From Azoarcus sp. (lineage in GTDB: Bacteria > Pseudomonadota > Gammaproteobacteria > Burkholderiales > Rhodocyclaceae), in assembly GCA_030604735.1 (NCBI GenBank), contig JAUVVG010000013.1, forward strand, positions 24,966 to 88,965: DNA of 64,000 nucleotides. The letters are read 5' to 3'. How positions within the stretch are numbered: the stretch's first letter is position 1; the number at the start of each line of letters is the position of its first letter. Below, in pieces: positions 27,257-37,269 of the stretch. Position numbers and translations under genes: made by a program. The notes under the pieces are model-generated. The model did not search any database. It was given only the letters and a program-made list of their open reading frames with translations, and was not told the DNA's origin.

Positions 27257-29725
27257 ATGAAGACGGTCTCCTCCTCCCAGCCGGCCTCCACCTCGCCAGC
27301 CTCCACCTCGCCGGATGACTCCCGGCAGGATTCCCCACTGCCGGTCGACACGGAGTCGCCCTCGCTTCGGTCGAGCGCGCCCCCGTCGGACGGGGCCAGC
27401 GTGCCGCACGAGTCGGCCCACCTGCATGTCAGCGGCGAAGCAACTTATGTGGACGACCTCCGCGAATTCGCCGGCACCGTGCATGTCGCGCTCGGCCTGT
27501 CCGAGCGCGACCATGCCCGGATCGAGGCCATCGACCTGACCGAAGTCCTCGCTTCGCCCGGCGTGATCGGCGTGCTGCAGGCGTCTGACATTCCCGGCGC
27601 CAACGACTGCGGCCCGATCGTGCATGATGACCCTATTCTGGCCGAATCCGAGGTCCAGTATGTCGGTCAGCCGATCTTCGCCGTGATCGCGGAGCGCTAT
27701 GACCAGGCGCGCCGCGCCGCACGCAAGGCGCGCATCGACTACGCCGATCTGCCAGCCATCCTCACCGCCCGGGAAGCCCGGGACGCGGGCAGCTTCGTCA
27801 TCCCGCCGATGCGTCTCACCCGCGGCGACCCGGCGGCCGGTCTCGCCGCCGCACCGAATCGCCTGCGCGGCGAATGGACGGTGGGCGGACAGGAGCACTT
27901 CTATCTGGAAGGCCAGGTTTCTTATGCGCTGCCGCGCGAAGACGGCTGTATCCAATTGTGGTGCTCGACCCAGCATCCGACGGAGATGCAGCATGTGGTC
28001 GCGCACGCGCTGAAGCTGCGCGCCAACCAGGTGGTCGTCGAGATGCGGCGCATGGGCGGCGGCTTCGGCGGCAAGGAATCGCAGTCCGCGCTGTTCGCCT
28101 GTGTCACCTCCATCGCGGCGTGGAAGTTCCGCCGCCCGGTCAAGCTGCGCCTCGACCGGGACGACGACATGATGATCACCGGCAAGCGCCACGACTTCCA
28201 CTACGACTACGACGTCGGCTTCGACGACGACGGCCGGATTCTCGCGAGCCGGATAGCGATGACCTCAAGGGCCGGCTTCTCGGCCGACCTGTCCGGGCCG
28301 GTCGCCACCCGCGCGCTGTGCCACTTCGACAACGCCTACTACCTGCCGGACGTGGACATCGTGTCCCAGTGCGGCAGGACGAATACCCAGTCGAACACCG
28401 CGTTCAGGGGCTTCGGCGGCCCCCAGGGGGCGATCGCGATCGAGTACCTCATCGATGACATCGCCCGGACACTGGGCAAGGATCCGCTCGATGTGCGCAA
28501 GCTCAACTTCTACGGGACGAGCGAGCGCAACCTGACCCCTTACGGTCAGGTCGTCGAAGACAACGTGATTCACGAACTGGTCGCCGAACTGGAAACCAGC
28601 AGCGACTATCGTGCGCGGCGGATGGGCCTGGCCGACTTCAACGCGACCAGTCCGGTGCTGAAGAAGGGCCTCGCGCTGACCCCGGTCAAGTTCGGCATCT
28701 CGTTCAACATGGTGCACTTCAACCAGGCCGGCGCGCTGGTACACATCTATACCGACGGATCGATTCTGGTGAATCACGGCGGTACCGAAATGGGACAGGG
28801 GCTCAACACCAAGGTCGCCCAGGTGGTTGCGAACACCCTCGGCGTGGACATCCGCCATGTACGCGCAACCGCGGCCGATACCAGCAAGGTCGCGAACACC
28901 TCCGCCACCGCGGCCTCGACCGGCGCCGACCTCAACGGCAAGGCGGCCGAGGATGCCGCGCTGCGGATCCGGGCCCGGCTCGCGGCCTTCGCGTTGCAAT
29001 CACTGGGCAGTGCCGGGGGCACCACTGACAAGGGAAGTCCGGACCGCGACAGCGCCCCCGGGGATGCCATCGAAGCGGTCGAGTTCGCCAACGAAAAGAT
29101 CCGGGTCGGCCCACGCGAGATCAGCTTCACCGAACTGGTCCGGCAAGCCTACGAGGCGCGCGTCCAGCTGTGGTCCGACGGGTTTTACGCGACACCCAAG
29201 CTGCATTGGGATCGCAACACCCTGACCGGTCGCCCGTTCTTCTACTTCGCCTATGGTGCGGCGGTGTCCGAAGTCCTTGTCGACACCCTGACCGGCGAAT
29301 GGCGACTGCTGCGCGCCGACCTGCTCCACGACGCCGGCAATCCGATCAATCCGGCCATCGACATCGGCCAGATCGAAGGCGGTTTCATACAGGGCATGGG
29401 CTGGCTGACCATGGAAGAACTGTGGTGGAATGCGCAGGGCAAGCTGATGACCCACGCCCCTTCGACCTACAAGATTCCGGCAGTCCACGACTGTCCGCCG
29501 GTTTTCAACACCCGCCTGTACCGCAACGCCAACCGCGAGGACACGATCATGCGCTCCAAGGCGGTCGGCGAGCCGCCGCTGTTGCTGGCCTTCTCGACCT
29601 TCTTCGCGATCCGCGACGCCGTCGCGAGTGTGGGTGACGGGCGCACCGCCCCGCCGCTATGCCCGCCGGCCACGCCGGAAGCCATCCTCGACGCGATCGA
29701 GGCCGTCCGGGCGCACCCGGCCTGA
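27257..29725 (+). CDS. xdhB: Xanthine dehydrogenase molybdopterin-binding subunit
   Basis: An 822-aa subunit holding the molybdenum cofactor and the substrate site. It shows SGEATYVDDL, GGFGGKESQ, NTAFRGFGGPQG, the GTEMGQGLNTKVAQV motif and the late SKAVGEPPLLLAFSTF with its catalytic-region Glu. The first 50 residues are a Ser/Pro/Thr-rich extension with a short repeat (ASTSP twice), unusual for XdhB. The GTG at 27251 is an alternative start two codons upstream. XdhC follows within 8 nt. Confidence 0.96.
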   Translation: MKTVSSSQPASTSPASTSPDDSRQDSPLPVDTESPSLRSSAPPSDGASVPHESAHLHVSGEATYVDDLREFAGTVHVALGLSERDHARIEAIDLTEVLASPGVIGVLQASDIPGANDCGPIVHDDPILAESEVQYVGQPIFAVIAERYDQARRAARKARIDYADLPAILTAREARDAGSFVIPPMRLTRGDPAAGLAAAPNRLRGEWTVGGQEHFYLEGQVSYALPREDGCIQLWCSTQHPTEMQHVVAHALKLRANQVVVEMRRMGGGFGGKESQSALFACVTSIAAWKFRRPVKLRLDRDDDMMITGKRHDFHYDYDVGFDDDGRILASRIAMTSRAGFSADLSGPVATRALCHFDNAYYLPDVDIVSQCGRTNTQSNTAFRGFGGPQGAIAIEYLIDDIARTLGKDPLDVRKLNFYGTSERNLTPYGQVVEDNVIHELVAELETSSDYRARRMGLADFNATSPVLKKGLALTPVKFGISFNMVHFNQAGALVHIYTDGSILVNHGGTEMGQGLNTKVAQVVANTLGVDIRHVRATAADTSKVANTSATAASTGADLNGKAAEDAALRIRARLAAFALQSLGSAGGTTDKGSPDRDSAPGDAIEAVEFANEKIRVGPREISFTELVRQAYEARVQLWSDGFYATPKLHWDRNTLTGRPFFYFAYGAAVSEVLVDTLTGEWRLLRADLLHDAGNPINPAIDIGQIEGGFIQGMGWLTMEELWWNAQGKLMTHAPSTYKIPAVHDCPPVFNTRLYRNANREDTIMRSKAVGEPPLLLAFSTFFAIRDAVASVGDGRTAPPLCPPATPEAILDAIEAVRAHPA

Positions 29726-29733
29726 CAGACGCG

Positions 29734-30984
29734 ATGCTGCGCTGGGTATCGGCTCTTTCCGAGGTCATCCGTCGCGACAAGGCCGCGGTCCTGGTCACGG
29801 TCATCGTGACACGCGGTTCGGCACCCAGAGCGTCCGGCGCCCGGATGGTCGTCTCCGAGCGCGCCAGCCTGGGATCGATTGGCGGCGGACAACTCGAGTT
29901 CCGGGCACAAGGGATTGCGCGCGCCATGCTCCAGAACGGTGCCGATGATGACGGTTCAGGCACCCGGATCATGCGATTTCCGCTTGGCGCGAGCCTGGGC
30001 CAGTGCTGTGGCGGCGTGGTCGAGCTGGGATTCGAGCGCGTCGGCACAGACGATCTCGCCTGGCTGGACCAGGCCGGTGCGCTCGATCGCGAAGGCGGGA
30101 CCTGGGCGCGCATCAGGCGCCTGGGGGTGTTTTCCAGCCAGCCGCCGACGATACTGACCGCGACCGCCGCGGCGAGCTTGTCACCGGCCGCGCTCGGAGA
30201 GGTGGCACAAGAGGCGGCACGATTGTTGCTCGCCGAGGCAGAAGGAGGTCTGAGCGTAGTCGCGGACGACACCCCCGCGTCGGCGCCGTGGTTGATCGAT
30301 GTCACGGCGCCGCCTGCGCTCACGGTGGTATTGTTCGGCGCCGGTCATGTCGGTTGCGCGATCGCGGAGGTGTTTGGGAGACTCCCGTTCCGCGTGATCT
30401 GGGTAGATGGCAGGGATGCGTGCTTCCCGGACACGGTGGCGTCGAATATCGAGACCCGGGTCAGCGACGACCCGACCGACGAGGTGAAGCTAGCGCCGAA
30501 CAACGCGTTTTTTTTGGTCATGACCCACAGTCACGCGCTCGACTTCGACCTGATCCGGGCGATACTCGACCGCGGCGAGTTCGGCTACCTGGGCCTGATC
30601 GGTTCGACATCGAAGCGAAAGAGTTTTGCTGCCCGGCTGCGGGCCCGTGGCTACCCGGACGCCGACATCGCGCGGGTGCACTGCCCGATCGGGGTGCCCG
30701 GTGTCGTCGGCAAGGAACCCGAGGTCATCGCGGTATCGGTGGCGGCGAGCCTGCTGCGGATGCGCGAGCCTCGCGCGACCCGGACCGTCGCAACGGGGCG
30801 GATCGAGTGCGCGGTTTCCGGGTCGGACGACCGCCCGGGCAACGACGGGGAGCGGAGGCGCGAAAGGTCCAGCGTGCGCGAAGGCGAGCGGATGCCGGCA
30901 GCGGATGCGGCGGGACAAGGCGGAGACGAGGAAGGCCGGATGCAGGCCGAGAGAGCGGACAGCACAGCGAAAGGGCTGGTATGA
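29734..30984 (+). CDS. xdhC: Xanthine dehydrogenase accessory protein XdhC
   Basis: A 416-aa protein that binds molybdenum cofactor and inserts it, in sulfurated form, into XdhB. Motifs: SAPRASGARMVV, GSIGGGQLEFRAQGIAR, the conserved QCCGGVVEL, a Rossmann GAGHVG, and GLIGSTSKRKSFAARLR. The last 75 residues are a charged Arg/Glu/Gly-rich tail not seen in typical XdhC. ATG 29734 follows the xdhB stop by 8 nt. Its TGA overlaps the ATG of the ABC ATPase gene (ATGA), tying enzyme and transporter together. Confidence 0.93.
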   Translation: MLRWVSALSEVIRRDKAAVLVTVIVTRGSAPRASGARMVVSERASLGSIGGGQLEFRAQGIARAMLQNGADDDGSGTRIMRFPLGASLGQCCGGVVELGFERVGTDDLAWLDQAGALDREGGTWARIRRLGVFSSQPPTILTATAAASLSPAALGEVAQEAARLLLAEAEGGLSVVADDTPASAPWLIDVTAPPALTVVLFGAGHVGCAIAEVFGRLPFRVIWVDGRDACFPDTVASNIETRVSDDPTDEVKLAPNNAFFLVMTHSHALDFDLIRAILDRGEFGYLGLIGSTSKRKSFAARLRARGYPDADIARVHCPIGVPGVVGKEPEVIAVSVAASLLRMREPRATRTVATGRIECAVSGSDDRPGNDGERRRERSSVREGERMPAADAAGQGGDEEGRMQAERADSTAKGLV

Positions 30985-32582
30985 CGATACCGAACACGGA
31001 CACCCCCCCGGACCAGGCAGCGCAGCGCGGCGCCCTGCTGCTCGAGTTGCAGGGCATCAGCAAGATCTATCCGGGCGTCGTCGCCAACGACGGCGTGGAT
31101 TTGCAGATCCGCCCGGGCGAGATCCATGCCGTGCTCGGCGAGAACGGCGCCGGCAAGTCCACGCTGATGAAGATCATCTACGGGGTGACCCGGCAGAGTG
31201 AAGGCCGGATGCTGTGGCAGGGCGACGAGATCGCCATCGACAACCCCGCGGCGGCGCGCTCGCTCGGGATCGGCATGGTCTTCCAGCACTTTTCGCTGTT
31301 CGAGACCCTCACCGTGGTCGAAAACGTCGCCCTGGCCATGCCGGGCAAGCCGGACCTCGCGGCACTGTCGCAGCGAATCGAGGAAGTGTCGGAGCGTTAC
31401 GGCCTGCCGGTCTCGCCACGGCGCCATGTCCATGCGCTGTCGGTTGGCGAAAGACAACGGGTGGAGATCATCCGCTGCCTGCTGCAAGAGCCCAAGCTGC
31501 TGATCATGGACGAACCCACCTCGGTCCTGACACCCCAGGCGGTGCGCAAGCTGTTCGAGACCTTGCGCCAGCTCGCGAGCGAGGGCTGCGCCATTCTGTA
31601 CATCAGCCACAAGCTGGACGAGATTCGCGAACTTTGCCACACCGCCACCGTGCTGCGTGGTGGCAAGGTCACGGGGCACTGCATCCCGTCGAAAGAAACC
31701 CCGGAATCGATGGCCCGCCTGATGATCGGAAAGGACCTGCCGATATGCGAGCATGGCACGGTCGCCCGCGGCGGCGAGCTGCGGCTGCGACTGGCCGGCT
31801 TGTCGCATGCGTCGCCGGACCCGTTCGGCACCGACCTCAAGGATTTGCACCTCGACGTGCATGCCGGCGAGATCGTCGGCATCGCCGGCGTGTCGGGCAA
31901 CGGCCAGCAGGAGTTGCTGCTGGCGATCTCGGGCGAGGAACCCCTGGCCGAGAAGTATCCGGTCCAGATCTGCGGGACCGAAGCCGGTCGCATGTCGGCC
32001 GGACAGCGCCGCCGTCTAGGCATGACCTTCGTTCCGGAGGACCGGCTCGGACGTGGCGCGGTGCCCAGCCTGTCGCTGGCCGACAACGCCATCCTGACTG
32101 CGGCCAGAACCCGCGGCCTGGTCAACAGGGGTTTTGTCAATTTCGGCCTGGCCTCCCGCTTCGCCCGGAAATGCATCGAACAGTTCAACGTCAAGTGCAA
32201 CGGCGAGGGTGCGGCAGCCAAGTCGCTGTCGGGCGGCAATCTGCAAAAATTCATCATGGGTCGCGAGATTCTGCAGAACCCGAAACTGCTGGTCTGCGCC
32301 CAGCCGACCTGGGGTGTGGATGTCGGCGCGGCCGCCTTCATCCGCCAGTCGCTCATCGATTTGCGCGAGAAGGGCTGTGCCATCCTGATCATCTCGGAAG
32401 AACTCGACGAGTTGTTCGAAGTGTGCGACCGGATCGCGGTGATCGCCAAGGGCAGGTTGTCGCCGGTCTGCCCGGTGGCCGACACCACGGTCGAACGGAT
32501 CGGGGTGTGGATGAGCGGCATGTGGGCGGACGCCGAGGGCGAGGCTGAGGGCACGACGACGCAGGAGACAGCCCATGCCTGA
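30981..32582 (+). CDS. BMP-type nucleoside/purine ABC transporter, ATP-binding protein
   Basis: A 533-aa protein with two tandem ABC domains. The first has Walker A GENGAGKST, signature LSVGERQRVEI and Walker B LLIMDEPTS. The second has the degenerate Walker A typical of this group (GVSGNGQQE), signature LSGGNLQKFIMGRE and AQPTWGVDVGA. The layout is that of YufO/NupO-like ATPases that serve BMP-family binding proteins for nucleosides and purines. The gene starts within the xdhC stop codon and overlaps the next permease gene by 8 nt. Confidence 0.93.
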   Translation: MTIPNTDTPPDQAAQRGALLLELQGISKIYPGVVANDGVDLQIRPGEIHAVLGENGAGKSTLMKIIYGVTRQSEGRMLWQGDEIAIDNPAAARSLGIGMVFQHFSLFETLTVVENVALAMPGKPDLAALSQRIEEVSERYGLPVSPRRHVHALSVGERQRVEIIRCLLQEPKLLIMDEPTSVLTPQAVRKLFETLRQLASEGCAILYISHKLDEIRELCHTATVLRGGKVTGHCIPSKETPESMARLMIGKDLPICEHGTVARGGELRLRLAGLSHASPDPFGTDLKDLHLDVHAGEIVGIAGVSGNGQQELLLAISGEEPLAEKYPVQICGTEAGRMSAGQRRRLGMTFVPEDRLGRGAVPSLSLADNAILTAARTRGLVNRGFVNFGLASRFARKCIEQFNVKCNGEGAAAKSLSGGNLQKFIMGREILQNPKLLVCAQPTWGVDVGAAAFIRQSLIDLREKGCAILIISEELDELFEVCDRIAVIAKGRLSPVCPVADTTVERIGVWMSGMWADAEGEAEGTTTQETAHA

Positions 32583-33654
32583 TTTTCCGTTGCGGCTGGA
32601 ACCGCGGGCCGAACCGTCACGCCTGATGAGTTATCTATCGCCGCTGATCGCGGTGGCGCTGACACTGCTGGTCGGGTTGCTGCTGTTCTCGGCCCTGGGC
32701 AAGGACCCGATCGAAGGCTTCCGTTATTTTTTCATCAATCCGGTCCGTACACTCTACGGCCTGTCCGAACTGCTGCTGAAAGCGACCCCGCTGATGATGT
32801 GCGCGATCGGACTCGCGATCGGATTTCGCGCCAATGTCTGGAACATAGGTGCCGAGGGTCAGTTCGTGCTCGGGGCGATCGGCGCTTCGGGTGCCGCCCT
32901 GTACTTCAGCGGCTCGGACAGTGCCATGCTGCTGCCGGCCATGGTCGTGGCCGGGGCCCTGGCCGGCGCGGCATGGGCGGCCATCCCGGCCCTGCTCAAG
33001 ACCCAGTTCAACGCCAACGAGATCCTGGTATCCCTGATGCTGGTCTATGTCGCGCAGTTGCTGGTGTCGTGGCTGGTCTTCGGCCCCTGGCGCGACCCCT
33101 ACGGTTTCGGTTTTCCACAGACCGAGATGTTCCATGACGCGGCGCTGTTGCCCATCCTGCTCGACGGCACCCGCCTCAGCTTCGCCTTCGTGATCGCACT
33201 GGCGATGCTGGCGCTGGGCTATGTCTTCATGCACCGCAGCTATACCGGTTTCAAGATGCGGGTCGCCGGCGAAGCCGCGGCAGCTGCCCGCTATGCCGGC
33301 TTTTCGGCCAAGCGGATGATCTGGATCGGCCTGTTGTGCGGTGGCGGCGCGGCCGGTATCGCCGGCATGGCCGAGGTCGCGGGTCCGATGGGCCAGCTCA
33401 CCGACAAGGTCAGCCTGGGCTATGGGTTCGCGGCGATCATCGTCGCCTTCGTCGGACGTCTCAATCCGGTCGGCATCCTGTTCGCCAGCCTGCTGATGGC
33501 CCTGCTCTTTCTCGGCGGAGAGCAAGTCCAGCAATACATGAACCTCCCCAGCTCGATCTCGATGGTGTTCCAGGGCATGCTGTTGTTCTTCCTGCTCGGC
33601 TCGGACGTCTTCATCAACTACCGCCTGCGCATCGGCTGCGCGGCCAGCGTCTGA
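32575..33654 (+). CDS. ABC transporter permease (BMP-type, first subunit)
   Basis: A 359-aa integral membrane protein of the BPD_transp_2 family. It has many hydrophobic segments and the conserved motif FRANVWNIGAEGQFVLGAIG, plus a second block GGGAAGIAGMAEVAGPMGQL. It pairs with the next gene to form the membrane channel for purine or nucleoside import. The start overlaps the ATPase gene by 8 nt. Confidence 0.93.
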   Translation: MPDFPLRLEPRAEPSRLMSYLSPLIAVALTLLVGLLLFSALGKDPIEGFRYFFINPVRTLYGLSELLLKATPLMMCAIGLAIGFRANVWNIGAEGQFVLGAIGASGAALYFSGSDSAMLLPAMVVAGALAGAAWAAIPALLKTQFNANEILVSLMLVYVAQLLVSWLVFGPWRDPYGFGFPQTEMFHDAALLPILLDGTRLSFAFVIALAMLALGYVFMHRSYTGFKMRVAGEAAAAARYAGFSAKRMIWIGLLCGGGAAGIAGMAEVAGPMGQLTDKVSLGYGFAAIIVAFVGRLNPVGILFASLLMALLFLGGEQVQQYMNLPSSISMVFQGMLLFFLLGSDVFINYRLRIGCAASV

Positions 33655-33664
33655 AGGATAGCGC

Positions 33665-34597
33665 ATGGACGGAAACCTGATCACCGCCATCCTGTTCGCG
33701 ACCGTCGTCGCCGGCACCCCGCTGATCATCGTCGCGCTCGGCCTGTTGGTGAACGAGCGCGCCGGGGTGCTGAACCTGGGCTCGGAGGGCATGATGGCGA
33801 TGGGCGCGGTGGTCGCGTTCGCGGTCACCCACCACACCGGCAACCCCTGGCTCGGCGCGCTGGCCGGCATGGCAGCCGGCATGTCGGCGTCGCTGATATT
33901 CGGGGTCCTGACGCTCACCTTGCAGGCCAACCAGGTCGCCTCCGGTCTCGCGCTGGCGATCTTCGGCGTCGGCTTGTCGGCCTTCATCGGCAAACCTTAT
34001 GAGTCGGTGGCGCTGCAATCGGTGCCGGCGGTGCGCATCCCCTTCATCGCCGACATTCCCATCATCGGCGAAGCCTTGTACAACCAGCAGGCCATGGTCT
34101 ATCTGTCATGGGCGCTGTTCTGGACGGTGCTGTGGTTTCTGTATCGCAGCCGTGCCGGCCTGGTGCTGCGCGCGGTCGGCGAGTCGCCTGCCTCGGCGCA
34201 TGCCATCGGCCATCCGGTGGTCTTGATCCGCTACCTCGCGGTGCTGTTCGGTGGCGCGATGGCCGGCCTGGGCGGTGCCTTCCTGTCGGTGTTCTACACC
34301 CCGATGTGGGTCGAGGGCATGGTCGCGGGCAGGGGCTGGATCGCCCTTGCCCTGGTCGTGTTCGCCACCTGGCGCCCGTTACGGGTCATGATCGGCGCCT
34401 ATCTCTTCGGCGGGGTCATGATCACCCAGTTGTTCATTCAAGGATCGGGACTGCAGATCGACTTTCCGGCACAATTCCTGTCGTCGCTACCCTACTGGGC
34501 GACCATCATCGTGCTGGTGGTGATTTCGAGAAACGCGAACACGATCCGCCTCAACTCGCCGGCCTCGCTCGGCAAACCCTACAGGCCGGAAGCCTGA
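33665..34597 (+). CDS. ABC transporter permease (BMP-type, second subunit)
   Basis: A 310-aa permease of the same family as its upstream neighbour. It contains the short-form motif NERAGVLNLGSEGMMAMGAV and the later GGAMAGLGGAFLSVFYTP. It starts 10 nt after the first permease gene. The binding protein gene follows 36 nt downstream. Confidence 0.93.
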   Translation: MDGNLITAILFATVVAGTPLIIVALGLLVNERAGVLNLGSEGMMAMGAVVAFAVTHHTGNPWLGALAGMAAGMSASLIFGVLTLTLQANQVASGLALAIFGVGLSAFIGKPYESVALQSVPAVRIPFIADIPIIGEALYNQQAMVYLSWALFWTVLWFLYRSRAGLVLRAVGESPASAHAIGHPVVLIRYLAVLFGGAMAGLGGAFLSVFYTPMWVEGMVAGRGWIALALVVFATWRPLRVMIGAYLFGGVMITQLFIQGSGLQIDFPAQFLSSLPYWATIIVLVVISRNANTIRLNSPASLGKPYRPEA

Positions 34598-34633
34598 ACG
34601 ACATTCAGCCAACAACCACAAGGAGAAACATCG

Positions 34634-35719
34634 ATGGCCACTCGTCGCAACTTCATGCTCACCGCCGGTGCGCTCGCCGTCGCGGCCGCCCTGCCGCTCG
34701 CGTCCTTCGCCCAGGATGTCACCAAGATCGGCTTCGTCTATGTCAGCCCGATCGGCGACGCGGGATGGACCTTCCAGCACGACCTCGCCCGCACGCAACT
34801 CGAAGCCGAGTTCGGTGACCGCATCCAGACCAGCTTCGTCGAGAACGTGGCCGAAGGCGCCGACGCCGAGCGGGTGATCCGCGAGTTCGCCGCCAGTGGT
34901 CACAAGATCGTGTTCGCGACCAGCTTCGGCTACATGAACTATGTCGAGCGCGTTGCCCGTCAATTCCCGGACGTCGCCTTCCTGCACGCCACCGGCTACA
35001 AGTCGGGGGCCAACTTCGCCAACTACAACGCCCGCTTCTACGAGGGCCGCTACCTGAACGGCGTGATCGCCGGGCATATGACCAAGTCGAACGTGATGGG
35101 CTATGTCGCCGCCTTCCCGATTCCCGAGGTCCTGCAGGGCATCAACGCCTTCACCATGGGTGCGCGCAGCGTCAATCCGGACGTCGAAGTGCGGGTGATC
35201 TGGGTGAACAGCTGGTACGACCCGGGCCGCGAGCGTGAAGCCGCGATGACCCTGATCTCCCAGGGTGCCGACGTGATCACCCAGCATACCGACTCCACCG
35301 CACCGGTGCAGGCGGCCGAAGAACGTGGCGTGTATGCCTTCGGCTATCACTCCGACATGTCCAAGTACGGCCCGACCGCCCACCTCAGCGCCACCACCCA
35401 TCTCTGGGGTGATTACTATGTGCAGACCGTCAAGGACGTGCTCGCCGGCGAATGGAAACCGACCAACCTGTGGGGCGGCTACCAGCAGGGCATGATCCAG
35501 CTCGCTCCGCTCAACGACGCGATCCCGGCCGAGGTGAAAGCCCAGGTCGCCGAGCTCGAAAGCCAATTGACCGCCGGCACCTTCCACCCCTTCACCGGCC
35601 CGGTGGTCGACCAGTCCGGCGCCGAGCGCCTGCCCGCCGGCGCGGTGATGGACGACGAAACCCTGGGCAAGATGGACTACTTCGTCCAGGGCGTGGCCTC
35701 GCGTCTGCCGTCGCGCTGA
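34634..35719 (+). CDS. BMP family ABC transporter substrate-binding protein
   Basis: A 361-aa periplasmic binding protein of the basic membrane protein (PnrA-like) family, which bind nucleosides or purines. The signal peptide begins MATRRNFMLTAGALA and looks Tat-like (TRRNFM) with a cleavage site near ASFAQD. The mature domain opens with KIGFVYVSPIGDAGWTFQHD and includes NYNARFYEGRYLNGVIAGHM and the ADVITQHTDSTAPVQAA hinge region. It ends the ABC operon; ribosome site AAGGAGA precedes ATG 34634. The location between xdh and guaD suggests a purine base or nucleoside as substrate. Confidence 0.92.
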   Translation: MATRRNFMLTAGALAVAAALPLASFAQDVTKIGFVYVSPIGDAGWTFQHDLARTQLEAEFGDRIQTSFVENVAEGADAERVIREFAASGHKIVFATSFGYMNYVERVARQFPDVAFLHATGYKSGANFANYNARFYEGRYLNGVIAGHMTKSNVMGYVAAFPIPEVLQGINAFTMGARSVNPDVEVRVIWVNSWYDPGREREAAMTLISQGADVITQHTDSTAPVQAAEERGVYAFGYHSDMSKYGPTAHLSATTHLWGDYYVQTVKDVLAGEWKPTNLWGGYQQGMIQLAPLNDAIPAEVKAQVAELESQLTAGTFHPFTGPVVDQSGAERLPAGAVMDDETLGKMDYFVQGVASRLPSR

Positions 35720-35810
35720 GCCACGACGACGCTGTCCGCGGTGTTACTCGAAGGAGAATGACCCGGACAGCAATTGACACTTCGCGCGCGATCGCGCACT
35801 CGGAAAGCCC

Positions 35811-35882
35811 CCTCCCCCTTCAAAAGGGGAGGCGCCCACCTTATGGCAACTCAAGTGCCACACAGCGAGCACGCTACTCGAG
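35811..35882 (+). repeat. Intergenic repeat family, copy C
   Basis: A 7-bp perfect hairpin (CCTCCCC-CTTCAAAA-GGGGAGG) is followed by CAACTCAAGTGCCACACAGC and GAGCACGCTACTCG, matching copies A and B. It lies in the gap between the BMP binding protein and guaD, and the hairpin may also end the transporter transcript. Confidence 0.6.
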
Positions 35883-35895
35883 ACTGGATGGCCCC

Positions 35896-37269
35896 ATGAG
35901 CAACGGCCGATTCTCCTCTACGCCTGACACGGACACGCCAATCGCGATCCGCGCCGAGATCGTGCATTTTCTCTCAGACCCGGCCTACAGCGGCGACGCT
36001 GCGATCGAGCACTTTGCCGACGGCTTGTTGCTGGTTCGTGATGGCCGGGTCGCCGCGCTGGGGCCGGCTGACGACCTGCTTTCGCAACTCGGCCGCGATG
36101 TCGTCGTGATCGACCATCGCGGCAAGCTGCTCATGCCGGGCTTCGTCGACACCCATGTCCATTACGCCCAGACCGACATGATCGCGAGCTATGGCGAGCA
36201 GTTGCTCACCTGGCTGGAAAAGTACACCTTCCCGACCGAGGCCCGCTTCGCCGATCCGATCCATGCCTCGCAAGTCGCCGACTTCTTTTGCGACGAACTG
36301 CTGAAGAACGGCACCACCACCGCGATGGCCTTCGCGACCGTCCACCCGGGCTCGGTCGATGCACTGTTCCAGGCTGCCCAGTCGAGGCGGATGCGGATGA
36401 TCGCCGGCAAGGTCCTGATGGACCGGCATTGCCCGGACTGGCTGCGCGATACCGCAGCCCAAGGTGATGCGGACTCCCGGACCTTGATCGAACGCTGGCA
36501 CGGTCGTGATCGGCTGACCTATGCGGTCACTCCCCGCTTCGCACCCACCTCGACCGAAGAACAAATGCGACTGGCCGGTCGCCTTTTCGCCGACTTCCCC
36601 GACCTTCACCTGCAGTCCCATGTCGCCGAGAACCGCGGCGAGGTCGCCTGGGTCGCCGAACTCTACCCGGATGCACGCAGCTATCTCGATGTCTATGACC
36701 GCTTCGGCCAACTCGGACCACGCGCGATCTACGCCCACTGCATCTGGCTGGACGATGCCGACCGGCAACGCATGGCCGACACCGGCACGGCCATGAGTTT
36801 CTGCCCCACCTCCAACCTGTTCCTCGGCTCGGGCCTGTTCGATCTCGACCGTGCCCACGCGCTCGGCATCCGGGTTGGCCTCGGCACCGATGTCGGCGGT
36901 GGCACCAGCTTCTCGATGTTGCAGACGCTCAACGAAGCCTACAAGGTGCTTCAACTCGCCGGCCAAGGCCTCTCGGCCGAGCGGGCTTTCTACCTCGCCA
37001 CCCTCGGTGGGGCGCGCAGCCTGTATCTGGATGACCGGATCGGTAACTTCGCGATCGGCAAGGAGGCCGACTTCGTCGTCCTCGACCCCCAGGCCACCCC
37101 GCTGATCGCCCGCCGAATCGCCCACACCCGGACACTGTCCGAACGACTGTTCGTGTTGATGATGCTGGGCGACGACCGCACGATCGCCGCAACCTACCTG
37201 CTCGGTCGGCCTACCTGGATCCGAGGTGCAGAAGCGATCGCACAGCGCAGCGGTTCGGCGGGGTGGTAG
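35896..37269 (+). CDS. guaD: Guanine deaminase
   Basis: A 457-aa amidohydrolase that converts guanine to xanthine, the substrate of XdhAB. Zinc ligands are visible in order: [32 protein letters not shown] and [14 protein letters not shown]. The [19 protein letters not shown] segment is diagnostic of guanine deaminase. ATG 35896 (MSNGRFSS) follows repeat copy C; upstream open frame has no relation to the family. Confidence 0.94.
   Translation: MSNGRFSSTPDTDTPIAIRAEIVHFLSDPAYSGDAAIEHFADGLLLVRDGRVAALGPADDLLSQLGRDVVVIDHRGKLLMPGFVDTHVHYAQTDMIASYGEQLLTWLEKYTFPTEARFADPIHASQVADFFCDELLKNGTTTAMAFATVHPGSVDALFQAAQSRRMRMIAGKVLMDRHCPDWLRDTAAQGDADSRTLIERWHGRDRLTYAVTPRFAPTSTEEQMRLAGRLFADFPDLHLQSHVAENRGEVAWVAELYPDARSYLDVYDRFGQLGPRAIYAHCIWLDDADRQRMADTGTAMSFCPTSNLFLGSGLFDLDRAHALGIRVGLGTDVGGGTSFSMLQTLNEAYKVLQLAGQGLSAERAFYLATLGGARSLYLDDRIGNFAIGKEADFVVLDPQATPLIARRIAHTRTLSERLFVLMMLGDDRTIAATYLLGRPTWIRGAEAIAQRSGSAGW

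Noticed and set aside
30003..32582. A single 859-codon open frame covering most of xdhC and the ABC ATPase
   Set aside because: Only the part from ATG 30981 encodes the ATPase; the upstream portion is an out-of-frame reading of xdhC, whose true frame has all its motifs.
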